DNA of 46,762 bases from CAZQIC01 sp964593555 (GTDB lineage: Bacteria; Bacteroidota; Bacteroidia; JAFLBG01): NCBI GenBank assembly GCA_964593555.1, contig CAZQIC010000021.1, forward strand, positions 1 through 46,762, given 5' to 3'. The notes under the pieces were generated by a model. It was not told the DNA's origin, ran no database searches, and saw only the letters and a list, made by a program, of their open reading frames with translations. This document shows positions 17,435 through 25,895 of this stretch, piece after piece. Position 1 is the stretch's first letter. Every line of letters begins with the position of its first letter. The position numbers were made by a program, and so were the translations under genes.

Positions 17435-18772
17435 TTACCTCTCAAACAATAACCTCTTCCCCTTTACTTCTTCATTGAATGCTCCGTTTGAATAGGCCAA
17501 ATGCCCGCTTACGAAAGTATGGGAAACACTGGAATTAAAGCGCTGGCCCTCAAAGGGCGACCATCCGCATTTATAAAGCAGGTTAGATTTACGTACTGTC
17601 CATGGTTTATTAAGATCAACAAGAACAAGATCCGCATGATAACCTTCGCGGATGTAGCCGCGCTTTTCTATCTGGAAACAATCAGCAACTGCATGACTCA
17701 TTTTTTCGACAATTTTTTCGAGAGAAAAAATTCCATCGTGATGTAACTCCAACATAGCTACTAATGCATGCTGCACTAATGGTCCGCCTGAAGGAGCCTT
17801 GGTATAAATCTGTTGTTTTTCATCCAAGGTATGCGGTGCATGATCAGTAGCAATTACATCAATTTTATTTTCGAGTAAGGCGTTTCTTATCGCATCCCTG
17901 TCTGACTTTTGTTTAACAGCCGGATTCCATTTTATAAAATTTCCTTTCGACTTATAATCTTCATCCGTAAACCATAAATGATGAATACAAGCTTCTGCAG
18001 TTATTCTTTTTTCTTTCAGAGGCTTAGTATTATCAAAAAGCGATAACTCTTTTGCAGTGCTAATGTGTAAAATATGTAAACGCGTATTGTGCTTTTTAGC
18101 CAGCTCCACCGCAAATGAGGATGACTTGTAACATGCTTCTGCATTCCTTATGAGAGGATGCGCAGTTACAGGAATATCATCGCCGTATTTTTTTTTAAAC
18201 TCTTCAACATTATTCTTTATTGTCTCTTCATCTTCACAATGCGTAGCAATGAGTAATTTGCTCTTCGAAAAAATTGCTTCGAGTACTTCTTTTCTGTCTA
18301 CCAGCATATTGCCGGTAGAAGACCCCATAAATATTTTAATGCCGCAAACATCGCGCGGATTTGTTTTTAATACTTCATTGATATTATCATTGCTTACTCC
18401 CATAAAAAAAGAATAATTTGCCAATGATCTTTCTGAAGCTATCTTGTATTTCTGCTCTAACAAATTCTGGGTTAATGTATTTGGAACCGTATTGGGCATC
18501 TCCATAAAAGATGTAATACCTCCTGCAACCGCGGCTTTACTCTCTGTATATATTTCCGCTTTATGAGTTAATCCCGGTTCGCGAAAATGCACCTGGTCAT
18601 CAATGCAGCCCGGAAAAAGATATTTCCCGTTAGCATCAATTGTTTCATCAGCAGGATCATTGATGAGTGAAGGTGAGATTTTATCAATGACACCATTTTT
18701 AACCAGTACATTTAATTTTGTGATCGCGCCTTCGTTAACTACGCTGGCATTTTTTATTAGATAGGATTTCAC
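17435..18772 (-). CDS. pyrC: Dihydroorotase
   Basis: 445 residues. Dihydroorotase closes carbamoyl-aspartate to dihydroorotate in pyrimidine synthesis, in the cytoplasm. Seen: the amidohydrolase fold with the metal site IDDQVHFREPGLTHK (residues 57-71), the lysine region GIKIFMGSSTGNM (carboxylated Lys), THCEDEE, LHILHIST and the C-terminal metal motif ATDHAPHT. The first metal-binding His of the usual DxHxH motif is Gln60 here (DxQxH). As far as I recall, the same IDDQVHFREPG is found in other Bacteroidota enzymes, so this looks like a lineage feature and not a defect. It sits 10 bases downstream of the mannosyltransferase gene, a common pairing in this phylum. Confidence 0.92.
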   Translation of the reverse strand: MKSYLIKNASVVNEGAITKLNVLVKNGVIDKISPSLINDPADETIDANGKYLFPGCIDDQVHFREPGLTHKAEIYTESKAAVAGGITSFMEMPNTVPNTLTQNLLEQKYKIASERSLANYSFFMGVSNDNINEVLKTNPRDVCGIKIFMGSSTGNMLVDRKEVLEAIFSKSKLLIATHCEDEETIKNNVEEFKKKYGDDIPVTAHPLIRNAEACYKSSSFAVELAKKHNTRLHILHISTAKELSLFDNTKPLKEKRITAEACIHHLWFTDEDYKSKGNFIKWNPAVKQKSDRDAIRNALLENKIDVIATDHAPHTLDEKQQIYTKAPSGGPLVQHALVAMLELHHDGIFSLEKIVEKMSHAVADCFQIEKRGYIREGYHADLVLVDLNKPWTVRKSNLLYKCGWSPFEGQRFNSSVSHTFVSGHLAYSNGAFNEEVKGKRLLFER

Positions 18773-18782
18773 CAGAGGTTTG

Positions 18783-19499
18783 TTACTTGCTTATGTTCTT
18801 GAAACGCATTTTTAATACTCCCCAGAATGCTTCTTTAAATATTTTTGTGCTCATTTTAGAAATCCCCTCTACTCTGTCAATAAAAGTGATAGGCACTTCC
18901 GCTATTTTAAATCCTAGCCTCCAGGCGGTATATTTCATTTCTATCTGAAAAGCATAACCCATAAATTTTATTTCATCAAGGTTAATGGTCTCCAATACTT
19001 TTCTTTTATAACATTTGAACCCCGCAGTGGTATCGCTCACAGGTATCCATAGTACCATTCGTACATACACAGATGCAAAGTATGACATCATTATCCTGCC
19101 TAAGGGCCAATCTTTTACTTTTCCTCCCCTGGTGTACCTCGAACCAACTGCCACATCCGCACCTTTTACACAAGCCTCCCTCAAACGTATAAGATCCTCC
19201 GGATTATGGGAAAAATCAGCATCCATCTCAAAGATATAATCATAACTATTTTTAATGGCCCACTTAAATCCATGAATATAAGCCGTTCCCAGGCCCAGTT
19301 TCCCTTTTCGCTCCTCAATAAAAAGTCTTCCCGGAAATTCCTGCTTAAGGCTTTTTACCAAAGCCCCTGTACCATCAGGAGAATCATCATCAATAATTAA
19401 AATATGGAACTGATGCCTTAAAGAAAAGACCTTTCTGATCATCTTTTCGATATTCTCAATCTCGTTATAAGTAGGAATTATTACTACGCTATCAGGCAC
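18783..19499 (-). CDS. Polyprenol monophosphomannose synthase (GT2 family)
   Basis: 238 residues. Such enzymes move mannose (or another sugar) from a nucleotide sugar to polyprenyl phosphate at the cytoplasmic membrane face, giving a lipid-linked donor. Seen: the GT-A start VVIIPTYNEIENIEKMI, the first acidic motif IIDDDSPDGTG (37-45), the DxD motif EMDADFSHNPEDL, and VGSRYTRGGKVKDWPLGR. The terminal region FIDRVEGISKMS is typical of Dpm1 enzymes. There is no C-terminal membrane domain, which also fits this type. It is the first gene of the pair with pyrC. It may supply donors to the YfhO-like protein; that link is an inference. Confidence 0.88.
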   Translation of the reverse strand: MPDSVVIIPTYNEIENIEKMIRKVFSLRHQFHILIIDDDSPDGTGALVKSLKQEFPGRLFIEERKGKLGLGTAYIHGFKWAIKNSYDYIFEMDADFSHNPEDLIRLREACVKGADVAVGSRYTRGGKVKDWPLGRIMMSYFASVYVRMVLWIPVSDTTAGFKCYKRKVLETINLDEIKFMGYAFQIEMKYTAWRLGFKIAEVPITFIDRVEGISKMSTKIFKEAFWGVLKMRFKNISK

Positions 19500-19662
19500 T
19501 TATGGATTGTTTTTGCTAATATAGTTTTTGATCAATTATAACACAATAAAGTTAACAATCTTTAACAGAAACTTAAGGCAATATATTTATTTGAATTATT
19601 AAACCTCGTAAGCCCTTTTTTAGTAACTTAAATACCCAATTTCAGAGTATTGGAGTTAAACG

Positions 19663-20988
19663 ATGTGTATCCCCAACATATTACTTAGAAAAAAAATATT
19701 TCATCCAGGGCTTTGGATTTTTTTCATTTTTACTATCCATGCCTTCCCTCTTCAATTGCATTCACAAAACATAATAGGATACCTTGAGCTTGCGGGCAGG
19801 GCTAAAAAAGATGGCAAGGACCTTTCAGGCGCTAAAGTAACGTTATATAAAAACGGGATGTTTGAAAATGAAGTGATTACTGGGAAAAATGGAAAATTTA
19901 AATTTTATATTGATTACGGTTACGATTATAAAATAACTTTTAACTATACCAATTGCGTTGAAATGTTTGTACGTGTATTCGGCAAGATCCCGAAAGAATA
20001 CTATCACATTATGCCCTATTACGATTTGGGAGAAGTACCTTTTTTCGAAAACAATAACACAAACATTAACCTTGACAAATATAAAGAACCTTTCACAAAA
20101 ATTGTTTTTGATGGCAAGAGCCTTTTCATTGACGATGACTCTTACCTTGACGCATTTGTAAAGGATATTTATGTTGATCCGCTTAAAGAAGCACAAGCTG
20201 AAGCGGAACGTATAGGGAAAGAAAAATCGGAACAGCGGGCAAAGCGCGAGGCTTTAGAGCGTGCTAAAGAAGAGCAGCGGATAAAAGAAGAATTATTGGC
20301 TGCAGAAGCAGCGGAAACTAAAGCCAGGGAAGACGAACTTGCGAGGTTAAAAGAAGAGCAGGAAAAACTCGCAGAGCTAACCGAGCAAGCAACACAATCC
20401 GTTAGCTCTGCCGATGTTAAACTTTTACAAGAAAAGGAAGCAAAAGCAAGACTTGAGCAAAAGAACAAATCCATTAAAAATGATTTTGAAAGTAATTTAC
20501 TCGAGATAGTAGCATCAAACGAAAGGCTGGATGAAATGATGATCAAAAAAGCGCTGCCCATTGCCGAATCAAATTCAACAGTAGAAAAAATGAGGCTCCA
20601 GGCTGAATTAAAAAGCAAGGCCGAGTTTATAAGGGAGCAAGACATGTACCTCGAAAAAAAGAAACTCTTGAACCTCCAGATAAAAAGAAGCGGAGAGAAG
20701 AAATTGCTGGAGGCAGCAGCCTTTGCAGAACGAACCATTAAAATATCGATGCAAAAAGAATTGCCCAAAACCAATAAGTACAAAAAAAGCCCCACTTTTA
20801 ACATTGCAGTGAATTATGAAGACGAGTGGCTAAAAGATACCAAGACAACTACCATAACTTTGAGCAATGGTATTTACGTTTACAAAAAAGAAACGTACGT
20901 TTGGGGAGCCGAATATTATTATAAGAACGAAGAAGAAATCACTGTTGATGCTTACAAAAAAGAAATGATAAATTACCAGGTAAATTAA
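19663..20988 (+). CDS. Unknown envelope protein with regulatory beta-domain and long coiled coil
   Basis: 441 residues. Seen: a signal peptide or signal anchor (LWIFFIFTIHAFPLQLHSQ), then a carboxypeptidase-regulatory-like beta domain (GRAKKDGKDLSGAKVTLYKNG ... VITGKNGKFKFYIDYG), typical of periplasmic or surface proteins. Residues about 165-355 are a charged Ala/Glu/Lys-rich coiled coil (for example AEAERIGKEKSEQRAKREAL). A C-terminal part of about 80 residues has an aromatic stretch (IYVYKKETYVWGAEYYYKNE). The stop overlaps the start of the next gene by one base (TAATG), so the two are coupled and their products probably act together. I do not recognise a family name for the whole protein. 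The very long antisense ORF here is a shadow of its repetitive codons. Confidence 0.7.
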   Translation: MCIPNILLRKKIFHPGLWIFFIFTIHAFPLQLHSQNIIGYLELAGRAKKDGKDLSGAKVTLYKNGMFENEVITGKNGKFKFYIDYGYDYKITFNYTNCVEMFVRVFGKIPKEYYHIMPYYDLGEVPFFENNNTNINLDKYKEPFTKIVFDGKSLFIDDDSYLDAFVKDIYVDPLKEAQAEAERIGKEKSEQRAKREALERAKEEQRIKEELLAAEAAETKAREDELARLKEEQEKLAELTEQATQSVSSADVKLLQEKEAKARLEQKNKSIKNDFESNLLEIVASNERLDEMMIKKALPIAESNSTVEKMRLQAELKSKAEFIREQDMYLEKKKLLNLQIKRSGEKKLLEAAAFAERTIKISMQKELPKTNKYKKSPTFNIAVNYEDEWLKDTKTTTITLSNGIYVYKKETYVWGAEYYYKNEEEITVDAYKKEMINYQVN

Positions 20989-23513
20989 TGGCTAATAAAA
21001 AATATATATTTATCCTTTGCAGCTTGTTGTGCAATATTATTTTAGCACAAACCAGCAGTTTTATTTATTATGGTTTTGAAGAAGGGCTTACTACCACACA
21101 TATACAATCCATTGAACAAACTTCAGAAGGAAGTTTGCTGATAGGAACGATTTCGGGTGTAACAAAATTCAACGGACAAAACTCCATTCAATACACAAAA
21201 AATGACGGGCTTGCGGAAGATTGGGTAACCACGACCTTAAACGATAAAAGTGGAAGCATATGGTTTGGCCATTGGGCAGGAGGAGTTTCGAGATACATCG
21301 AAAAAGATAAAAAATTTGAAAGTCTTGAATTAGAAAAATACACACGTTTCAGAAAAATTACCTGCCTGGCAAAAGACAATGCAAATCGCCTGTGGATAGC
21401 AACCGAAGGAGCAGGTATTTTGATCTTTGATATTGATTCCAATAAACTTTTTTCTATTACCAAAACCAACGGACTAAGAACAAATAATTTTTATGCCGTT
21501 TGCCAGGACAATAAAAATAATATGTGGCTGGCAAGTGATAGCGGCATCGTAATCTACGATTCAAATATAAATTTTGAATCAAATTCTGCCTACACGATCA
21601 TTGACGAGAATAAAGGTTTGCCCACCAATCACATTACTGCTCTTACTCTTATTAACCAGGATGAAATGTGGATCGGGACAGCTGATTCGGGTATAGTAGT
21701 ATTGAATGTACCCGACAAACTGAGCCTTAAAACTTCATCAAGTCCATTATTCAAACCAATACTATTTTCGAAAAGCAATGGGCTTAGCTCCAACTTTATT
21801 GAAAAAATTATTGAGGATGCTAAAAAAAATATCTGGATATCCACAACAGGCGGCGGGGCAATTAAAATAGTTCCTTTTGCAAGTACAGATCGTTATGAAC
21901 GGATCACGAATTCACAAATCTATATCTATAGTACCAAGCAAGGGCTCAATTACTTTAACGTAAAAAAAATAATTCAGGACCGCGAAGGAAATATATGGAT
22001 AGGAACTGAACTTGGACTTAACCAATATCGTGGTGACAAATTTCAAACCTTTACGGTCAATGATAGTATTGCCAGCAACCTTGTTTGGGCAGTTACAGCA
22101 GATGCCACCGGTAACATCTGGCTGGGCACCAATGAAGGCGTTTCAAAAATTTCTTTTGTCACATCTAAAGAAGGCGGAAAAGTAAGTCCCCAGGTTAAAA
22201 ACATTACTTACAAAAACGGATTACCGAGTAACGTTGTACTGGCGGTTCATGAAGACAACTATGGAAACATGTGGTTTGGAACTGCATACGGAGGCGCCTG
22301 CAGATTAAAAAAGGGAAGCAATGTAATTGAAGTCTTTAATACTTCGTCGGGATTAATGAGCGATGCTGTTTATTCGATCGCCTCCGACAACAAAGGATCT
22401 ATTTGGTTTGGCACTAAGGAAGGGGCCAGCTGCCTTGATCCGCTCAACGGCAAAGTAAAAAATTACACTACCCGCGATAGCCTTGGCGGAAATAATATAT
22501 ATAGAATATATAAAGACAGCAAGGGCAGATTATGGTTTGGGGCATTGGGAGGAGACCTATCTGTTTTTGATGGAGTAAAATTTAAAAAATTCGGACCAGA
22601 ATCTGGAATCAAGCACCGGTTCATTTTATCAATAACGGAAGATAAAAGCGGAAACATATGGTTTGGAACATATGGCGGTGCAATATACATGTATGACGGA
22701 CATACATTTACAAATAAAAATACAGTTAAGCATGAGTTATTTAAAATTCCTTTTTCAATTGTATCTGATGAAGAAAATAACCTTTGGATAGGCACGAGAA
22801 GAGGCTCGGCAAAATATAATTCAGGAACAAACATATTTACCAGTTATGGAAAAGAAGAAGGTTTTCCTGCTGCCGAATGTAACCCCAATGCGATATGCCG
22901 AGACAAGCAAGGAAATATCTGGTTCGGAACTACAATGGGCGTTGTGAAATACAACTCTGGTGAGGATTTAATAAATAATGTTGAACCAACTGTTTCGCTT
23001 ACAGGCCTAAAATTATTTATGAAAGATGCTTCATTCCCGGAAGACGGAAAATTTGCGCACAACGAAAATCACTTATCATTTAGTTTCGTCGGGATTAGCT
23101 TAACGACACCGAAAAAAGTTAAATACTTATATAAGCTCGAAGGCTTTGACAGTAAATGGTCACCCGAACCGACATTGCGTAATGAAGTGGTTTATTCAAA
23201 TTTACCTCCAGGGAAATACACCTTGCTGGTGAAGGCATTTAACGACGACGGCATAAGCAATAAAATTCCGTTGCGATACCAGTTTTCAATTTCACCACCG
23301 TTTTCGCAAACCGCAGTATTCTATGTGATCATGGCGGTGTTCATTGTGTTCTGTTTGTATGGAGTTGATCGAGTGAGAAGGAAAAATGTATTGAATGAAA
23401 AACAAGGCCTTGCGGAAAAAGTAAAATCGCTTACAAAAGAAAATAAAGAACTACAGAGGAAATTAAATGGGGAGCCTGCGGCAGAAGATGGTTCGGCGGG
23501 CGATAAAGAGTAG
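20988..23513 (+). CDS. Membrane-bound two-propeller sensor-like protein (Reg_prop + Y_Y_Y) lacking an output domain
   Basis: 841 residues. Seen: a signal peptide (FILCSLLCNIILAQ); fourteen propeller blades of the two-component-regulator type, seen as repeated .GNIWFGT..G or .GNIWIGTELGLNQY motifs between about residues 40 and 660, enough for two seven-bladed propellers; a Y_Y_Y domain (about 685-765: YLYKLEGFDSKWSP, YSNLPPGKYTLLVKAFNDDG); one membrane helix (AVFYVIMAVFIVFCLYGV); and a cytoplasmic coiled-coil tail of some 55 residues. Known of the family: this periplasmic part normally feeds a histidine kinase or a DNA-binding domain. Here no kinase, receiver or HTH follows; the frame stops cleanly after the coiled coil. 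It may signal through a partner protein, perhaps the coupled upstream gene product. Confidence 0.85.
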   Translation: MANKKYIFILCSLLCNIILAQTSSFIYYGFEEGLTTTHIQSIEQTSEGSLLIGTISGVTKFNGQNSIQYTKNDGLAEDWVTTTLNDKSGSIWFGHWAGGVSRYIEKDKKFESLELEKYTRFRKITCLAKDNANRLWIATEGAGILIFDIDSNKLFSITKTNGLRTNNFYAVCQDNKNNMWLASDSGIVIYDSNINFESNSAYTIIDENKGLPTNHITALTLINQDEMWIGTADSGIVVLNVPDKLSLKTSSSPLFKPILFSKSNGLSSNFIEKIIEDAKKNIWISTTGGGAIKIVPFASTDRYERITNSQIYIYSTKQGLNYFNVKKIIQDREGNIWIGTELGLNQYRGDKFQTFTVNDSIASNLVWAVTADATGNIWLGTNEGVSKISFVTSKEGGKVSPQVKNITYKNGLPSNVVLAVHEDNYGNMWFGTAYGGACRLKKGSNVIEVFNTSSGLMSDAVYSIASDNKGSIWFGTKEGASCLDPLNGKVKNYTTRDSLGGNNIYRIYKDSKGRLWFGALGGDLSVFDGVKFKKFGPESGIKHRFILSITEDKSGNIWFGTYGGAIYMYDGHTFTNKNTVKHELFKIPFSIVSDEENNLWIGTRRGSAKYNSGTNIFTSYGKEEGFPAAECNPNAICRDKQGNIWFGTTMGVVKYNSGEDLINNVEPTVSLTGLKLFMKDASFPEDGKFAHNENHLSFSFVGISLTTPKKVKYLYKLEGFDSKWSPEPTLRNEVVYSNLPPGKYTLLVKAFNDDGISNKIPLRYQFSISPPFSQTAVFYVIMAVFIVFCLYGVDRVRRKNVLNEKQGLAEKVKSLTKENKELQRKLNGEPAAEDGSAGDKE

Positions 23514-23520
23514 CCGGGTG

Positions 23521-23550
23521 GGTCAGTTCGAGCCTGTCGAGAACAGTGTG
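23521..23550 (+). repeat. Left inverted repeat flanking the GIY-YIG gene (REP-like)
   Basis: It contains GGTCAGTTCGAGCCTGTC and continues GAGAACAGTGTG. The inverted complement of 23873-23901 matches it over about 28 of 30 positions, with a perfect 17-base core TTCGAGCCTGTCGAGAA. It lies eight bases after the stop codon of the propeller gene. Confidence 0.8.
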
Positions 23551-23565
23551 TTAGATTTTGTTTGA

Positions 23566-23865
23566 ATGAAGACGATGTATGTATACATACTTGAATGCTC
23601 CGACAAAACTTATTATACCGGAGTAACAAACAATTTAGAAAAACGCCTCATCGTTCATAAGAGAGGAATCAATCCTGACTCATATACATACAAGCGGAGA
23701 CCTATTAATTTAGTTTATCACGAAATATTCAATGATCCAATGGCCGCAATTCGTTTTGAAAAACGCATAAAAAAATGGTCTCAGAAAAAGAAAAAAGCTT
23801 TAATCTCTGGGGACTTGGATTCGTTGCCAGAACTCTCAAGAAGTAAAACAACAGAATCGAAATAA
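23566..23865 (+). CDS. Small GIY-YIG domain endonuclease (UPF0213/YhbQ-like)
   Basis: 99 residues, a single GIY-YIG domain. Seen: MYVYILECSDKTYYTGVTNNL with the two motif strands (Y7 and Y17-TG), catalytic Arg27 in LEKRL, His31, and the conserved Glu65 in AIRFEKRIKKWSQKKK. Known of the fold: it cuts DNA with one metal ion; the role of the small free-standing versions is not settled. The context is the point of interest: a near-perfect inverted repeat of about 29 bases lies 15 bases before the start codon and 8 bases after the stop, so gene plus repeats form a 381-base unit. This suggests a small mobile or repeat-associated element, but there is no transposase and I could not find a target duplication. 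Confidence 0.9.
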   Translation: MKTMYVYILECSDKTYYTGVTNNLEKRLIVHKRGINPDSYTYKRRPINLVYHEIFNDPMAAIRFEKRIKKWSQKKKKALISGDLDSLPELSRSKTTESK

Positions 23866-23872
23866 AGGCTCT

Positions 23873-23901
23873 CACACCTTCTCGACAGGCTCGAAGTGAC
23901 C
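23873..23901 (-). repeat. Right inverted repeat flanking the GIY-YIG gene (REP-like)
   Basis: Its reverse complement carries GGTCACTTCGAGCCTGTC followed by GAGAAGGTGTG, matching the left copy. It lies between the convergent ends of the GIY-YIG gene and hom, and might serve both as a weak terminator and as an element boundary. Confidence 0.8.
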
Positions 23902-23935
23902 GTCCCCTACACTTAGATTCCCAGACAACCAAACC

Positions 23936-25141
23936 TCATACCGCGCACACAAACACCTTACTCTCCTTATTGTCCTTTAAAGAGAAAAGCGATTTTAAAT
24001 TTACGTTAGCGACAATATAATTGGTGCGTTCGGATTTATATTCTTCTTCGATAGATACTATCTCAATCCCTTTTAACTGATCCTTGCTTTTAAAACGAAT
24101 GTATACTTTGATGGGAAAATTATTATCAAGAAAATTCTCTGCATTGTAGTCCCCGTTAAGTGCTTTCCTGATCTTACTTAATTTTTTGTACTCGTAACGG
24201 TAATTATATGTAAGCGCTGAAATATCTGACAATACTGCACTTCCTGTAGGGTGACTACCCGCACCTTTTCCAACCAAAGTCTGCTTACACGAAAAAGCAC
24301 CTTCCACTTCAACAGCATTATATTCATACAATACATTATAAAGATCGTCCTGCTGATTCACAAAATGCGGCATTGCGTATACACGAAATTTATCGTCCGA
24401 TTTATATCCGGTACCTAGCATTTTTATTCTCAACCCCTTTTCCTTGGCATACACAATATCATCATAAGAAATATTCTGAATACCGAGATTCAATACTTGC
24501 GCTGGCTTTAATATCAAACCAAAAGAGTGCACCGCCATTAAACAAGTTTTGTAAAGCGTATCGAATCCTGCAACATCCAGCCAGGGATTGCTTTCTGCAA
24601 ATCCATTTGCTTGTGCTTCTTTTAATATTTCATTGTAATCCTTATTCTCCAACTCCATGCGAGTGAGAATATAATTGCATGTGCCATTTAAAATTCCCCT
24701 AAACCTGCTTAGTAATTCATTATCATAATACTCCTCCAGGTTACGCAAAATCGGAATACTACCTCCAACCGAACCTTCGTAGATAAGCGAAACATTATTC
24801 TCCTGTTGAATTTTATAAAGTTCTGCAAAATTCTCCGCAAGCATTTTTTTATTCGCGGTAACAACGTTTATTCCGTTGCACATTGCCTCTTTCACAATTT
24901 CAAAAGCTTCATCGGCATTGTCGATTAGCTCTACTATCACATCCAGTCCTTGTCTTTTTAATATATCCTTTTTGTCATAGGTAAAATACGACATATCTAT
25001 TTTACGCTGTTTACCCTTATTCTTAACACATATCTTATCAATACTGGCCTGCAATCCCTGCGAATGATTCAACACATCATACAAACCTTGTCCAACACAG
25101 CCAAACCCAAACAGTCCAATTGAAATTTTTTTCTCGTTCAT
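23936..25141 (-). CDS. hom: Homoserine dehydrogenase
   Basis: 401 residues. It reduces aspartate semialdehyde to homoserine with NAD(P)H, the branch to threonine and methionine. Seen: the Rossmann start SIGLFGFGCVGQGLYDVL (GxGxxG at 12-17), the middle TANKKMLAENFAEL, YEGSVGGSIPILRNL, LNGTCNYILTRME, then ANPWLDVAGFDTLYKTCLM with the catalytic Lys, and GAGSHPTGSAVLSDI. The C-terminal ~60 residues may be a degenerate ACT-like domain. It follows cysH by 68 bases and is the last gene of the sulfur-assimilation group, which fits a role in methionine supply. It is free-standing and not fused to aspartokinase. Whether it has its own promoter in the 68-base gap is unclear. Confidence 0.93.
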   Translation of the reverse strand: MNEKKISIGLFGFGCVGQGLYDVLNHSQGLQASIDKICVKNKGKQRKIDMSYFTYDKKDILKRQGLDVIVELIDNADEAFEIVKEAMCNGINVVTANKKMLAENFAELYKIQQENNVSLIYEGSVGGSIPILRNLEEYYDNELLSRFRGILNGTCNYILTRMELENKDYNEILKEAQANGFAESNPWLDVAGFDTLYKTCLMAVHSFGLILKPAQVLNLGIQNISYDDIVYAKEKGLRIKMLGTGYKSDDKFRVYAMPHFVNQQDDLYNVLYEYNAVEVEGAFSCKQTLVGKGAGSHPTGSAVLSDISALTYNYRYEYKKLSKIRKALNGDYNAENFLDNNFPIKVYIRFKSKDQLKGIEIVSIEEEYKSERTNYIVANVNLKSLFSLKDNKESKVFVCAV

Positions 25142-25209
25142 AATTTATTTTTCTTCAGCGTAAATCTACTACCATATATTTAAATACAACTAACAAAAGA
25201 ACACAGTTA

Positions 25210-25857
25210 TTACAAGTGTAATCCGCATTCATCTTTTGATCTATTCGCCCAGCGCCCCTGCCTTCCTTTGCCTTTAGCAGTACAATGTATGCAACCAACT
25301 GAACTGTATCCTTGCTTTAACAAAGGATGTTCCCGCAAATTATTCTTTTTAAAATAATTTTTCATTTCAGCTTCTGTCATGTCAATGATCGGGTGAAATT
25401 TTAACATGTCACCGCTATTGTCAAATATTTCCAACCGTTTTCTATGAGGTGTTTGCCATGCCATAAGTCCTGACACCCACACATCATAATTACCTTTTAT
25501 TTTTTCAAGCGGCTCTACTTTGTTTATTGAGCAGCACATATCCGGATCCTTCTTCCATGTTTGATCCTGCAGAGTGAATTTATTTTTCCAATCCTCGGGT
25601 AATATCTCCTTTACATTTAATTTTAATGATTTAATAAGCTCATTTTTATAACCAAGTGTTTCAGAAAAGTGATATGTAGTATTTAAAAAAAAAATCTCCT
25701 GATCGGGATTTATCTTTTTAAATAAATGGATCAACAATACAGAGGATGTTCCAAAAGAAGAAGTAAAAAGTATATTCTTAAAATCTTTATAAAGTTCTTC
25801 CACTCTCCTTTCGGGAGATAGAGATTCATACTTCTTGTTCAACTTCTCCAAATCCAT
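25210..25857 (-). CDS. cysH: Assimilatory adenylylsulfate (APS/PAPS) reductase
   Basis: 215 residues. It reduces activated sulfate to sulfite using thioredoxin. Seen: the PP-loop-like SSFGTSS (33-39), the iron-sulfur cysteines CC at 108-109 and CxxC at 189-192 (GCIHC), and the catalytic Cys211 in ECGLH at the end. The four cysteines in CC...CxxC bind a [4Fe-4S] cluster, a mark of APS-type reductases; enzymes for PAPS lack them, so APS is the likely substrate. The gene lies between cysG and hom on one strand. ATP sulfurylase genes (cysD/cysN or sat) are not in the window. Confidence 0.93.
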   Translation of the reverse strand: MDLEKLNKKYESLSPERRVEELYKDFKNILFTSSFGTSSVLLIHLFKKINPDQEIFFLNTTYHFSETLGYKNELIKSLKLNVKEILPEDWKNKFTLQDQTWKKDPDMCCSINKVEPLEKIKGNYDVWVSGLMAWQTPHRKRLEIFDNSGDMLKFHPIIDMTEAEMKNYFKKNNLREHPLLKQGYSSVGCIHCTAKGKGRQGRWANRSKDECGLHL

Positions 25858-25895
25858 ATATACTGCAAATATACCAAACCACCGGCTAATATGTC

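Noticed and set aside
17435..18772. A possibly inactive dihydroorotase because of the missing His
   Set aside because: All other catalytic motifs are intact, and the same Gln appears, to my recollection, in other Bacteroidota enzymes.
20169..20804. A long Ser-rich open frame of 211 codons on the minus strand
   Set aside because: It lies fully antisense to the coiled-coil gene; the Glu/Lys/Ala codons of the coiled coil produce Ser/Phe/Leu-rich antisense frames without stops. No homology pattern is visible.
22463..22834. Minus-strand frame inside the propeller gene
   Set aside because: Shadow of the repeated IWFGT blades (giving PNH.FPLLS repeats); not a gene.
23729..23932. Minus-strand frame over the right inverted repeat and the GIY-YIG end
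   Set aside because: Composition is that of antisense plus repeat sequence, with no family resemblance.
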